A stretch of 64,000 bases of DNA, taken from the NCBI GenBank assembly GCA_030068145.1, contig JAPJBO010000007.1:620001-684000 (forward strand), given 5' to 3'. Below, piece after piece: positions 44,074-53,665 of the stretch (positions within the stretch are counted from its first letter, which is position 1; the number at the start of each line of letters is the position of its first letter). Source of the DNA: Diplonema papillatum (lineage: Eukaryota; Euglenozoa; Diplonemea; Diplonemida; Diplonemidae). A model generated the notes under the pieces. It did not search any database, was not told the origin of the DNA, and was given only the letters and a program-made list of their open reading frames with translations. Made by a program: the position numbers and the translations under genes.

Positions 44074-44200
44074 TGCCAATACTGCAGGGAATAGTTGACT
44101 AGACCTCTTGAGTTTGTGCTAACCACGAATTGGGGAGTCGGGAGAACCTACAAAGCCAAAAGTAGGGGACCGACCCCCCCCCGTTCGTGAGAAAACCACG
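44074..44200. repeat. dispersed repeat E, copy 4
   Basis: Close to 6427-6600: CAGGGAATAGTTGACTAGAC, TTTGTGCTAACCACGA and CCCCCCGTTCGTGAGAAAA. A further E-like tail (GTCAAGAGCTGCAACTCAAC) is at about 44367. Confidence 0.65.
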
Positions 44201-44837
44201 TTCTTTTTAGTACTAACAATCTTGTGGGTTGCCCTTCAATGTATTGTGCAGGCTAAAAAGACGTCGGCAGCGTGTTTTGGTGGTTGATCAGAATTCCTTA
44301 CCTGAATACACACAGGGTAAATACAAGTGGGAAAACGATCAACCGGCACGCACAAACAAATCTTTGTCAAGAGCTGCAACTCAACTATTCTTCTTTTTTT
44401 TTTTGACTCCCCTCTCCTCCGCTTTTTTTGCCGGCTGGTATTGGGAAGGTCGAATGGGATTGCTGCGATTTCGCTTCCATTCTCTTCGATCGGCCTCGTC
44501 GCCCCAATGGCCCTTGGCCTTTTGCTTCTGTGCAAATGCTTTCGAACAATTCCGTCCATTCGCCCCACCGCTGCTGCATGCAGAACTAGCCATGTTTAAT
44601 TTGTAGCAGGTGTCCACCAGAGTCTGTACGAACCTTTGTCGGCGAAGATGTTGTGTGCCGCAGCTGGGTTCCTCAGAACCCCAGCGACAAACGGGCTTCG
44701 GCTCGCGAATCCTCGTTTGGAGACACCAGTCAGGCGAAGGGGGGAGTTTGGCTGGGGCGGCACATCCGTTACACATTAACGCAGGTGTCCTAAGGCAAGC
44801 TCAGCGGGAAGAAATCTCGCGCAGAGCATAAGGGTAA
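44201..44837. other. gene-free stretch
   Basis: No supportable gene; open frames near 44229-44606 overlap repeat sequence. Confidence 0.35.
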
Positions 44838-45155
44838 AAGCTTGCTCGATCCTCGGTGTGAAAGCTTGCTCGATCCTCGGTGTGAAAGCTTGCTCGATCC
44901 TCGGTGTGAAAGCTTGCTCGATCCTCGGTGTGAAAGCTTGCTCGATCCTCGGTGTGAAAGCTTGCTCGATCCTCGGTGTGAAAGCTTGCTCGATCCTCGG
45001 TGTGAAAGCTTGCTCGATCCTCGGTGTGAAAGCTTGCTCGATCCTCGGTGTGAAAGCTTGCTCGATCCTCGGTGTGAAAGCTTGCTCGATCCTCGGTGTG
45101 AAAGCTTGCTCGATCCTCGGTCTGAAAGCTTGCTCGATCCTCGGTGTGAAAGCAT
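44838..45155. repeat. 24-bp tandem array, 13 units
   Basis: Unit GCTTGCTCGATCCTCGGTGT plus GAAA, almost perfect, each with a HindIII-like AAGCTT. Because 24 is a multiple of three, frames stay open on both strands (for example LLDPRCES repeats). I treat these as non-coding. Confidence 0.97.
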
Positions 45156-45227
45156 GGCCAAACGATCCTTGTCTCGTTTCATGTTCAAGGGATGAAGCCG
45201 GAAGTGAACACAAAGCCGGCGAGCCAC

Positions 45228-45257
45228 ACAAAAGAGCCGCTTACGCGGCTCTTTTGT
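45228..45257. other. perfect 13-bp hairpin
   Basis: ACAAAAGAGCCGC, a TTAC loop and GCGGCTCTTTTGT. It looks like an intrinsic terminator, but in a eukaryotic setting it is just a strong hairpin, shortly after the 24-bp array. Confidence 0.9.
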
Positions 45258-45448
45258 CTTGGAGCTAAATACCTCCTGAAAATTAGTACGTAGGGTCAGG
45301 CAAAAATAAATAGAGCCTAGGGGGCTCACCTGCCAGTGGTGCATGCCTTTGCCTCTTCCTCCTCTCTGGGCTCAACCCTCCAGTGTCGCGCTGGTAAGCA
45401 ACAGCAAGATCTCCCGACCGGAATCCCCGGTACCGGGTTTGCGGGAAT

Positions 45449-45556
45449 ACGTACTGACTTCAGCACGAGTACACGTACTGATTCAGCATGTGTACAAAAA
45501 GAAACTTGCACTCAAAAATTAACGTGCTGAAATCAGTACGTTCAGCATGCTGAACG
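45449..45556. repeat. inverted repeat with terminal palindrome
   Basis: ACGTACTGACTTCAGCACG near 45450 is matched inverted by CGTGCTGAAATCAGTACGT at about 45523. Directly after it is the perfect 18-base palindrome CGTTCAGCATGCTGAACG (45539-45556). Confidence 0.8.
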
Positions 45557-45947
45557 TTAGGCCTGGTTGCCCGCATCCAACCGGCACTCAGCTCACATTG
45601 GGAAAGTGACGCTACCCACGTGGATGGAGGTGTCCTGCTGCCCCAGTGCCGGTTGAAGAACCGCATGGACACACCAACGGCGGCACAATCTGCGGGTCAG
45701 TTGCCGGCGCTAGTCCACCAAGAAAAAGGCAATGTTCTTGCAATATTCCGCAAAAACATATGTCAAGGAGCTTTCCCGGATCTGAGGTTTGATGATTCGG
45801 GGCGGTCCCGGTGGTTCCGTGGCCAGGCGCGGTTTCGATCGCCGCGTAAAATTTGGGTTAGAAGCACGCAAAGAATCTGTGGCATAACGAGCGGAGGTCG
45901 CTTTCAGGAGAAGGGCAGGCGAATTGGCTCAAAACGTGCCAATACGT
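45557..45947. other. gene-free spacer
   Basis: No supportable gene; an open frame from 45620 runs into module B and is probably not coding. Confidence 0.35.
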
Positions 45948-46045
45948 GCACCAAATATACAACCCGTAACCATACAGCCCTTCATGAACGGTCACACGGA
46001 GACCCTAACCCCCCGGAATTTCAAGCGAACTTTAACTCGTAAGTA
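45948..46045 (+). promoter_or_regulatory. dispersed module B, copy 7, upstream of the 46101 gene
   Basis: Subtype b: ATACAACCCGTAACCATAC, GAACGGTCACACGGAGACCC, GGAATTTCAAGCGAACTTTA. It ends about 55 bases before the ATG. A near-copy is at 54825-54934. The promoter role is inferred from position. Confidence 0.45.
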
Positions 46046-46100
46046 AAAAGGACGGGGGACGAATCGAAAAGGGGGGGTGGTTTAAAAAAAAGACGCAGGA

Positions 46101-49092
46101 ATGCGAAGGCTGCAAACGCGGCTGCTGCTCTGTGCGAAGCCGGTGTCCGATTCGGTTGCTGCCCAGGATGCCGTTGAGTTCCACTCGGAGTGGGTGAAGA
46201 AGGCGCTGAAGAAGATCATCAACGACGTCGATCCCCAGCTGCAGGCGGAGGTGGACGGACTCAACAAAGGGCACGAGACCCCCCCGGTATCCGTAGCCGG
46301 GGACTATGTTTCAGATGGCATCGCGAAGTCGGAGAACTTCCACAAAGAATGGATGGAAGCAGTTCACCGGCGTGTGACCACCGACGTTAACCCCATACTC
46401 GCTCAGCAGGTCTCGGAGATGAAGGATGAGACTGTGCCGTATCTTCTCTACCCAGCACGGGAGCTGGGTACAAAAGTCCCTCTTCCTTCGGCCACCTCGA
46501 GCCTTCCACCCGCTGTGCACATGTGGTACCCACCCTCCAAAAAAGGTGTGCCACCCGTGTTTTCGAAGCACCTGCTTGAAGAGAGGCTGCCAGTTGCGAA
46601 ATCTCACAGGAGGGAAATGTGCTGCAGCCCACACGAAACACAGGCAAATCCGGGGTTCGGTGGCGGGCGTAAGCGGTCAACAAAAACGGACCCGCTTTGT
46701 AGTTGTATTGTTTCTCCCCCTCTAGCTTCCGTCGAAATAAACACAAGGCAGTCCCTCGAGTATCTCCATCCATCCGTTTTTCGGACTGGTGCACTAGCAA
46801 ATGACCCACTAACGCAACAGACGAGCTTTTGAGAAATATGAAGAAAAACGTAATTTTAGGGCACATTAGTCTAATGATTAGACCCCGAAAGCCAAGAAGC
46901 CCGAAAATATATTTTGTCAGGCAGGGTTCGAACCCGGGGCAGGCCTGAAGGCCATCGGTCTAAATACGGCGACGCCGAACAGTGACTTACGTGTGAACCA
47001 CTGCAACCACTGTTACAGTGATGTAACGGGCCAAATTTGACGGATACCCCGTGTTCAATTTGCTGGGCCAAATTTGACGGAAACCCCCTGTATCAATATA
47101 TTGGCCAAATTCGACGGAAACCCCCTGTTACATTAAAAAACTGGGCCAGATTTGACGGAAACCCCCTGTCATGGTTTGGCCCCCCGGGGGGGGGGGTGCG
47201 TTTTTTTCAGCGGGGGGTTTGCGGGGGGAAAAAAACAGCGGGGGGTGCGGGGGGTAAAAAAAAAAAATGGACTGGAAAAAAAACTGGAAAAATCGGCAAA
47301 AATGGCCAAAAATGGCCAAAATCTGGAAAAATCGGCAAAAATGGCCAAAAATGGTCAAAATCTGGAAAATCTGGAAAAATCGGCAAAAATGGCCAAAAAT
47401 GGCCAAAATCTGCCAAAATCTGCAAAAATCTGGAAAAAAATGAAAATTTCCAAAATTTGCTCAAAATCTGCTAAGTGCATTTCCCTGACAAAAGTCAAGG
47501 TAACAATTTCCAAGTGGGACTAGTCCCCTAAGGGCACATTTCACATTGGGACTAGTCCCCTAAGGGCACATTTCACATTGGGACTAGTCCCCTAAGGGCA
47601 CATTTCACATTGGGACTAGTCCCCTAAGGGCACATTTCACATTGGGACTAGTCCCCTAAGGGCACATTTCACATTGGGACTAGTCCCCTAAGGCACCTTA
47701 CCCAAAAAAGTGAAGATTCAGAGAGAGGAGAAAGAAGAGGAGTGTTGGCTTCTCGAGGACCTTTTCCCCCCTTCCTTGAGGTTTTTGTGAGGGGGGTACC
47801 GGGGGGCGGTTTGGCTACCCAGCACACCGTGTCTGTTGCCAGAAGTGTTTTCATTGCCCCTGCAACTTCCCTACCGCCCTACCTCCAAACCTCACACTAC
47901 CCCACCTCCACTCCATCACTGCCGTCTGAGACGAAGAGTTGACCGCGACAATAAAGTGTTGAAACCATAGTTTTTGAGCAGAAGTTTTTTCAGTTGCACC
48001 CCTAGAGCTATGTAGGATGGAAACGTTGGAAACGTTTCCGTTTCCGTTTCCTTCTTTTTAAGAGTGAAAATTTTTGGCGGTGTATGGAAACGCCGTTTCC
48101 TTACAAAAGAAACGGCTGGTGTGCCACTAGTGTATTGGCTGTAGGTCCAGCCGGAAACGTGTTGAATGGCGGACCACGCAATGCAGTGGGAACCCATGGA
48201 CAACGAGGCTCCGAAAGAGGGAGGAAAGAAGCATAAGAGTTGCGACCGCGCGGAGCAGACGCAACAACACGCCTCGCCTGCACAACCACTTGCATCCGCT
48301 TGATGACTTTGAGCTCTGCACCAAGCTCTGTATACCAATGGCTGTTGTGGCGACGATGCTCCGTTATGCGGCCAACGGGCGACTGGGCGGATGCGGCGCT
48401 GATTCGAAGGTGCGGCGAGAAGGCTCCCCGTGACCCGCGTGGGTCCAGGCGGTCAGGGTTTATTGCCCGGCGACGTTGGCACATGTGTACAAGTCGAAGA
48501 GCTCAGCACTCCAGCTGTGTGCAGAGTGCCTGGCTACTCACGGTGTTGCGTTCGTATGTACTTTCAGTGTGTACGTTTGTGTTCCGTGGTTTGCTAGAGC
48601 TGTCCGGCGAAGGGACAATCCCATGGCACCGCGTGGAGAGCGCGATCGGGCCCACGGCAGCGCAATCCCGTGCTCACACGCCGGTCGAGCTGGCAACGGT
48701 GGTTGCGCACGCAGCCATCTGCGTGCGGTCGCGCCGGCTAGGCCCGCCAACTGCAGCCGCCATGGCGGCCATATTTTCGCCGGGCAGCTCATCCAGCAAT
48801 CCAGTTAAGGAACACAACCGAGGCACAGTTGTGAAATGTAGCCGAGGCATGCTTGGTAGAGGCTATGAAACAAGAGTTAAATTCGGACGTCGGAGCAGCG
48901 ACGACGGCACAGAAGGCAACCGCACCGAAGGAAGAATTTTTTAACAGGGCATTTATCATTGCAAAACTGGTGGGTTCCATACCCGGTGCCCTTTACTTCG
49001 TACGAACCCACGAATCGCGCACATACTTTTTGGTCGCCGGATCCATTTCTCACGGCTCTTCATTATTGGAGCTGCTCGCGAGCAAAAACTAG
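46101..49092 (+). CDS. putative mitochondrial repeat protein, two exons
   Basis: Exon 1 (46101 to about 46467) is GC-rich and starts MRRLQTRLLLCAKPVSDSVA, a basic amphipathic N-terminus like a mitochondrial presequence. It then carries two copies of a 25-residue motif: FHSEWVKKALKKIINDV (28-43) and FHKEWMEAVHRRVTTDV (80-96, numbered on this model). A third, diverged copy (CLVEAMKQELNSDV) is encoded at 48842-49092 in an exon ending EEFFNRAFIIAKLVGSIPGA and on to LLELLASKN. Joining CTGG|GTACAA (46467) to GTAG|CCGAG (48842) keeps phase and gives 205 residues. The exon 1 evidence is good, but the exon 2 link is tentative because the donor is not GTATG and the intron (2.4 kb) is long. I do not recognise the family; alveolate mitochondrial complexes have many lineage-specific subunits, which is only a suggestion. 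Confidence 0.5.
46562..46768 (-). repeat. A-family repeat, copy 7
   Basis: GAAGCACCTGCTTGAAGAG through CTCCCCCTCTAG and CAGTCCCTCGAGTAT. It starts about 95 bases after the proposed end of exon 1, so it would be intronic. Confidence 0.75.
46870..47035 (-). repeat. tRNA-like (SINE-like) segment
   Basis: On the minus strand an A-box-like TGGTTGCAGTGG and a perfect B-box palindrome GGGTTCGAACCC lie about 62 bases apart, too far for an ordinary type I tRNA. It is more likely a tRNA-derived repeat head than a functional tRNA gene. Confidence 0.35.
47028..47165. repeat. short repeats GGCCAAATTTGACGGAAACC
   Basis: Four spaced copies of GCCAAATTTGACGGA(T/A)A followed by CCCC(G/C)TGT. Related sequence is at 55425-55460 and 55885-55935. 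Confidence 0.8.
47166..47465. repeat. G-rich tract followed by AAAATGGCC/ATCTGG tandem array
   Basis: 47176-47260 is G-run-rich (several runs of 6-11 G) and could form G-quadruplexes. 47270-47465 is an irregular array of AAATGGCCAAAAATGG and AAATCTGGAAAAATCGGC units. Confidence 0.9.
47516..47699. repeat. 32-bp tandem array with GGGACTAGTCCC palindrome
   Basis: Five perfect units of GGGACTAGTCCCCTAAGGGC then ACATTTCACATT, and a sixth truncated at AAGGCACC. A diverged relative is inside the foldback element at 31511. Confidence 0.97.
47700..48639. other. gene-free (intron, if the 46101 model holds)
   Basis: Contains GGAAACGTTTCCGTTTCCGT near 48019 and GC-rich DNA from 48240. Open frames 48240-48944 overlap a dispersed repeat. 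No gene. Confidence 0.35.
48640..48850 (+). repeat. dispersed repeat I, copy 1
   Basis: GCGATCGGGCCCACG, then a GCGGTCGCGCCGGC-rich stretch and ATCCAGTTAAGGAACACAAC with CGAGG. A reverse-complement relative is at 61440-61640. Confidence 0.5.
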
Positions 49093-49611
49093 TTGAAAGA
49101 GGCCTGCTCCGGGGTGGTTAAAGTCAAATACCCGACCCAGCACCGGGGTGCCAGCACCGGTGCTGTGGTGCCAGCCCACACACTGCAAGAGACGTGCTTC
49201 CTTTTAACAAGGCAGCCCTCAACGACTTCTATGGCCACCTCTTCCTGGCTGGAAACCAGGTGCAAGATCTCTTTTCTAGGCCTTCCTCGCGTTTACTACG
49301 ATGTCCGTCCCGCGACAGCGTCGTAACAAGGCAGCTACTCGCCACGATTGCCAGATTGTCAGCAGCAGAACATGCGTTCTTCGGGTGCACCACTACGTTC
49401 GTAGCAGTCGAGTCACGGGGTTCAGGTAGCTATGCTCAGGGCCAGAAATACTGCTTGCTGTAGCTTGCGTTCACCCCGCACTGACGGACGACCACCAAAC
49501 CCTTCCAATTCCTGGCTTACCTCACACCACACACCTTTTCGAGAAAGGTCAGTTTTTTTCCTCCCCTGGGGGGTGCTTTCCCCCTACGGGGCAGAGCCAT
49601 TCCCCCCCCCC

Positions 49612-49680
49612 TCGAAGAAGACTTGATGCTAGCATCAACCATGCATGAGAGGCAGTGCTCTGCCTAAACATTAAACTAAG
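49612..49680 (-). repeat. tRNA-Glu-like SINE (family G), copy 4
   Basis: On the minus strand it reads TTAGTTTAATGTTTAGGCAG and AGCACTGC, then the loop CTCTCAT (anticodon position CTC, T33 and A37 kept), GCATGGTTGATGCTAGC and ATCAAGTC. The body is degenerate, so it is a repeat and not a working tRNA. Confidence 0.55.
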
Positions 49681-50159
49681 CTTCCCCCCCCCCGAGAAGA
49701 CGACGACTGGGTGTGTTACGACGACCAGCAAGTGTCCCTTCTCTCATGGGAAGAATGTGCTGTCAAGTTCACAACAAACGGCTACATCGTTTCCCTGGAG
49801 AGAGCTTAAACACTTTCAACCCTTGAAAGTAGTGCCCCGTGGGTTACGAGCCACAATCCCATCCAAACCCCCCCTTTTTTAAAAAAACGAATGAAGGAAG
49901 GAAAACACGTGAAACCAAGTTGTGCTCGCACCGGAACAGGATTGAAAATCCCCATCCAAAGGACCCACTGATGAGCTCTGACTTTGGATTGGTCTGCGTT
50001 CAAGAGCGAAACATGAGATGAAGAACGAGGTGCACACAACACCGCGGTGAAAAAAACACAGGGGGCTAGTCCCTCAAGGTTTCGTTCCCCACTTTGGGAG
50101 CCGTACACTCCGCTCTTTACTTTCTATTTTCTATTTTGCATCCCTTTCCTAGACGACAT

Positions 50160-50233
50160 CTTCCTCGAAGAAGACTTGATGCTAGCATCAACCATGCATG
50201 AGAGGCAGTGCTCTGCTTAAACATTCAACTAAG
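50160..50233 (-). repeat. tRNA-Glu-like SINE (family G), copy 5
   Basis: Nearly identical to 49612-49680 through TTGATGCTAGCATCAACC, GAGAGGCAGTGCTCTGC and AAACATTCAACTAAG. Element III starts just after it. Confidence 0.55.
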
Positions 50234-50607
50234 ATTTTCCCCCCTAATGGTGTTACCCACAATGCTGAATATAGAAGTTTGATAGAAGTTGTATGGAGTA
50301 GGGGGTGTCACTTTTTATTGTTATAATGATGGTGCACAACGCTGATGTTTTCTTGAGCCGAACTCCCGTTTTCTGCGCGCAAGCCCAACTGCGGCTGTGG
50401 TTCGCGCTGCACGCGGCCCTTTGGACCCATTTCGGGCGAGGTAAAGACACTGGCCTTGCCAACACCTCCAGTACTTTCTGACCTCCTGTGATGCTCATCT
50501 TGGCAAGGGGCCAATGTGCAAGCGACCTTGCGTTTCTTGTGCTGATGCACTGGATGGCTCGCCTCGGCCTTTCCCTGCCACCAGCTCACAAGGGTGTTGT
50601 CCTGGCG

Positions 50608-50785
50608 GCTGGCTGGGCAGCTGGCTGGGCGACTGGCTGGGCGACTGGCTGGGCGACTGGCTGGGCGACTGGCTGGGCGACTGGGCGACTGGCTGGGCGA
50701 CTGGGCGACTGGCTGGGCGACTGGCTGGGCGACTGGCTGGGCGACTGGGCGACTGGCTGGGCGACTGGCTGGGCGACTGGCTCCG
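50608..50785. repeat. 12-bp tandem array CTGGGCGACTGG
   Basis: About 15 units of GGCTGGGCGACT with occasional shortening to GGGCGACT. The unit is a multiple of three, so frames stay open on both strands, but nothing suggests coding. Confidence 0.95.
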
Positions 50786-51316
50786 TTTTGCATCACAGCC
50801 GCGCCAAAACGACGGGCCACCGGCGTTGCTGACGTGGTCACCGTATTCCAAAACAGCCGCGGCAATCCCGACATGCACTGCTCGTAAGCGCCCAGTGCTA
50901 TCTGGGAGAGGACTGGTGCGGCTTCTGCTGCCATCTTTCCTTGTTTCAGCATAACTTTGTTCACGATCATCGTGAACGTACATGACATTGTTATGCGCAG
51001 ATTTGTTCCTTCCCTGGTTCATCCATTTAACCCCTTAACTCCAGGCTCTCAACTTTTCCCTAGTTATTTGGTCGAAATCCAAGCATAAAAGTTCGGCCCC
51101 CTGATATTTTCGCATTTGAGAGTTTTCCGTCTGGCATACACACGGTGGCCCTCAGGACAGGATGTCTGTCGAGCGTCGAGCCTGTCCTGAGCTTCTGGAT
51201 TGGTTAGGGCCTTTTGCCCACCCCCGGCCACCCGACCAGCATTTTAGCTAAAGGTGGCCAAATACCACCGCTAGCTCGGAAAGTCTTCTGAGGGTTGTTC
51301 TAAAATACGTGGTATA

Positions 51317-52371
51317 TCAGTCATTCCCAGAGAAGCAAGAGGAAGAGTACCGGGAGTTTCTGTGCACAGTTTCCGTCTCCGATCGCACTAACTGCGCCGG
51401 CTCTTTTTGTTTGGACGGTCGTCGCTTGCAGAAGTGAGAGTACGATACGCTCACCTTCGAATCCTGCATGATAATACGATGTCCGGCTTGTGCACAACCC
51501 TGTGGAACGCCCCACCTTCTGTGCCGTCTTGAAGAGTACCCGTTTATTTTGCTGCCGGCTGGTATCAGGCGCACTACCATCCCACCACCAAGATGCTTGT
51601 ATTCCTTGTACGGCCGAGGTTTTGCGGCTGTCAGCAGGCTCCTGAAGAATTCTCTGCAACTGCATCCGAATTCTTCAATCGCAAAACGTTGCATGTTCTC
51701 CTTCTCATTGTATTCCATGTCAACGAGCTGTGTTGCAAAACCATGCGGCAAAAAATCGCTGGCAGTGTCGGAACCTCGATAAAGAATGCGTGTGGCATTG
51801 TTCTCACCGCAGTCGTGGTCGGCACTTTGCCCGAATTTGCTCCTTCCAGAGGATATCGAGAGGCAGATGGGTTCTGCTCTGCCGAAAGGCACGCTGTGTA
51901 GCATCCGAAGCAGATACTTCTGGTGGGTGCATGGACAGGAGCGTTCACAACAAGCATCCAATTCGGACAGCTTGAAGACGCCTGTCCAAGTAGTCGAAGC
52001 TGTCGCTGTTTGGAACCTTGCACCTTGCCGTCGTAGTTGTTGCTGCAGTCGTAGTCGTGTGCACTTCCTCCGCGTGGCACCACACTCCTGGAGGCACTTC
52101 AAACAGATGAATCCTCTTGAACCGGTCTCTTCTTCACTTCGGGCTGAGGATCCGAAGCAACCTTTCTCCAGGTTTTCGCACCGCAGATTTTGCAGCATCC
52201 CAGTTCTGAAGTGCGCTCATAGGGGATGGCAATATGCCTGGTGAAGTGAAGTGCAAAAGGAGGGGCCATGGGGGACAACCTTTTTGGGATCCGAGGTGGT
52301 ATTCTGACGATTTCGTGACCGATCTTTCCATTGTTTTCTCGGGAGCAACATGCACATATCACACGTATCAC
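51317..52371 (-). pseudogene. possible decayed protein gene inside Element III
   Basis: A minus-strand frame of 293 codons (51317-52198) overlaps another at 52099-52371 that contains HIAIPYERTSELGCCKICGA. Further cysteines (FICLKCLQECGATRRKC) follow in the first frame. A Cys-rich cluster can be the DNA-binding tail of a transposase, so this may be the remains of Element III's own gene. No catalytic motif is seen and the phase changes. Low confidence. Confidence 0.25.
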
Positions 52372-52381
52372 ACGCGCTCCC

Positions 52382-52412
52382 GGTATGATCTAAATATAAT
52401 TATACCGGGTTG
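52382..52412. other. palindrome CCCGGTAT...ATACCGGG
   Basis: An 8-base inverted repeat around an AT-rich centre, within Element III. Confidence 0.7.
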
Positions 52413-52638
52413 AACGCGTCCAAGGGGGGTCATCTTTTTTTTCTAAACCCTCGGGAACAGAGAGACCGGGGACACCTGCGCTCATAGCATCAAAAATTGG
52501 TCGATTTAGTGAAACCTTTGGTGACTGTGTGCGCTGCCATAGGGTGGTCGTTTTTGACATATCAAAATAAAAAGTGACACACCCCCCCTGAATATAGAAG
52601 TTTGATAGAAGTTGTGTAGGCTCCTAGTGGGTAACACC

Positions 52639-53292
52639 ACCTAAGCATTGAACTAAGTTTTCCCCCCGGGCAGTGCTCCCGCCTCACTTTTGGTGAGGAA
52701 TTCAAAAACCTGTTTGGGACTTGTTTTCTTTTGTGCCCCCCAAAATTCTCCCCCCGTGTTGTGCAGGTTATTAGCTTCGGTTTTGCCTCGGTTTCCGACC
52801 AACTTTCTATTGCCGCTCCGAGACCGAGAAGCTTTTCTCCAGGGGGGGTCCGGGGGGCTCTGCCCCCCGGCGAACGGTACGGTACAGGTGGGGAAAGTTT
52901 GCACTTCTCAGTCTGTTTGTCACAATAACACTGCACATTCCTGGAGGCAACAGCCCATTTCAAATTCAACCACCACTCGATACTGCGTGCTGGTAAATCA
53001 ATTGGCACGAGTAGACGCAGACCAGAGATCAAAGGCACTTGTGCCGACTCGGAGAGAATCTGTCAAGAAATCCGGGCTGCTTCTGAGCCTCGACTCTCTT
53101 ACTCCGCTCCAGCCCCTGTGGCAGCCCCAGACTTCTGCCCGCCAGCCCACGCCCAGCAGAGAGTAGACTGTGATGGTGTAGTGCTTTGGCTACACGATAC
53201 CACCAACAGGAAAAAGGTGAGGAATTCCTCACCCTCTTTTTTCGAGCCTCTTTTTTTTTGAGGAATTCCTCGCACTTTTTCCCCCCGGGGGG
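52639..53292. other. gene-free spacer
   Basis: Several runs of C or G (52663, 52840-52880) and overlapping frames on both strands. Nothing recognised. Confidence 0.35.
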
Positions 53293-53419
53293 ATTCATTT
53301 TTGGTGTAATTCCCCTGTATCCCAACACTTGAAACTTTGTTCCCTTATATCCCAATGGGATATAAGGGAACAAAATTTGTTGGTTGGGATATAAGGGAAC
53401 AAAATTTGTTGACCACAGA

Positions 53420-53665
53420 ACCTGGCCAGACCAGTCAGTCCGACCAGCCTGGACAGACCAGACAGCCTGGACAGCTTGACCAGACAGCCTGGACTGACCA
53501 GACAGTCCGACCAGCCTGGACAAACCAGACAGCCTGGACAGCCTGACCAGACCAGTCAGTCCGACCAGCCCGGTCTGACCAGACAGCCCGGACGGCTGGA
53601 GGCTGGAGCCTGACCAGTCCGGCTGACCCAGTCCGACCAGCCTGGACTGCCTGACCAGACCAAGC
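53420..53665. repeat. GACCAGACAGCCTGGACAG irregular array
   Basis: Degenerate 10-20-base units built from GACCAG, CAGCCTGGAC and AGTCCGACCAGCC. Confidence 0.9.

Larger units (their letters stand above)
49093..50248. other. gene-free spacer with two tRNA-like SINEs
   Basis: No gene recognised apart from the family G repeats listed separately. Confidence 0.4.
50249..52638. mobile_element. Element III: 2,390-bp inverted-end element
   Basis: Outer 12-base inverted repeats GGTGTTACCCAC (50249-50260) and GTGGGTAACACC (52627-52638) are perfect. A middle block, CTGAATATAGAAGTTTGATA then GAAGTTGT, is in DIRECT orientation at both ends (about 50265-50292, 52589-52616). Inner GGGGGTGTCACTTTTTATT (50301-50319) is inverted at 52566-52588. 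The immediate target duplication is not clear. Both flanks carry a SINE-like AACTAAG(A)TTTTCCCCCC, at about 50227-50244 and 52649-52667. The interior holds a 12-bp array and a minus-strand frame. Confidence 0.75.

Noticed and set aside
45228-45257. Rho-independent bacterial terminator
   Set aside because: The context is eukaryotic and no bacterial gene precedes it; kept only as a hairpin.
44776-45344. Repeat-peptide frames in the 24-bp array
   Set aside because: A unit divisible by three keeps frames open on both strands; mutually contradictory frames and no flanking coding signal.
46870-47035. Functional tRNA gene on the minus strand
   Set aside because: A-box to B-box distance is too long and no cloverleaf with a 7-bp acceptor stem could be formed.
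50308-50988. Minus-strand frame rich in RPASRPVAQP repeats
   Set aside because: Generated by the 12-bp array; flanks show no domain.
51026-51040. piggyBac-like TTAACCCC end
   Set aside because: No matching inverted end with TTAA was found on the other side; the bounds of Element III fit better.
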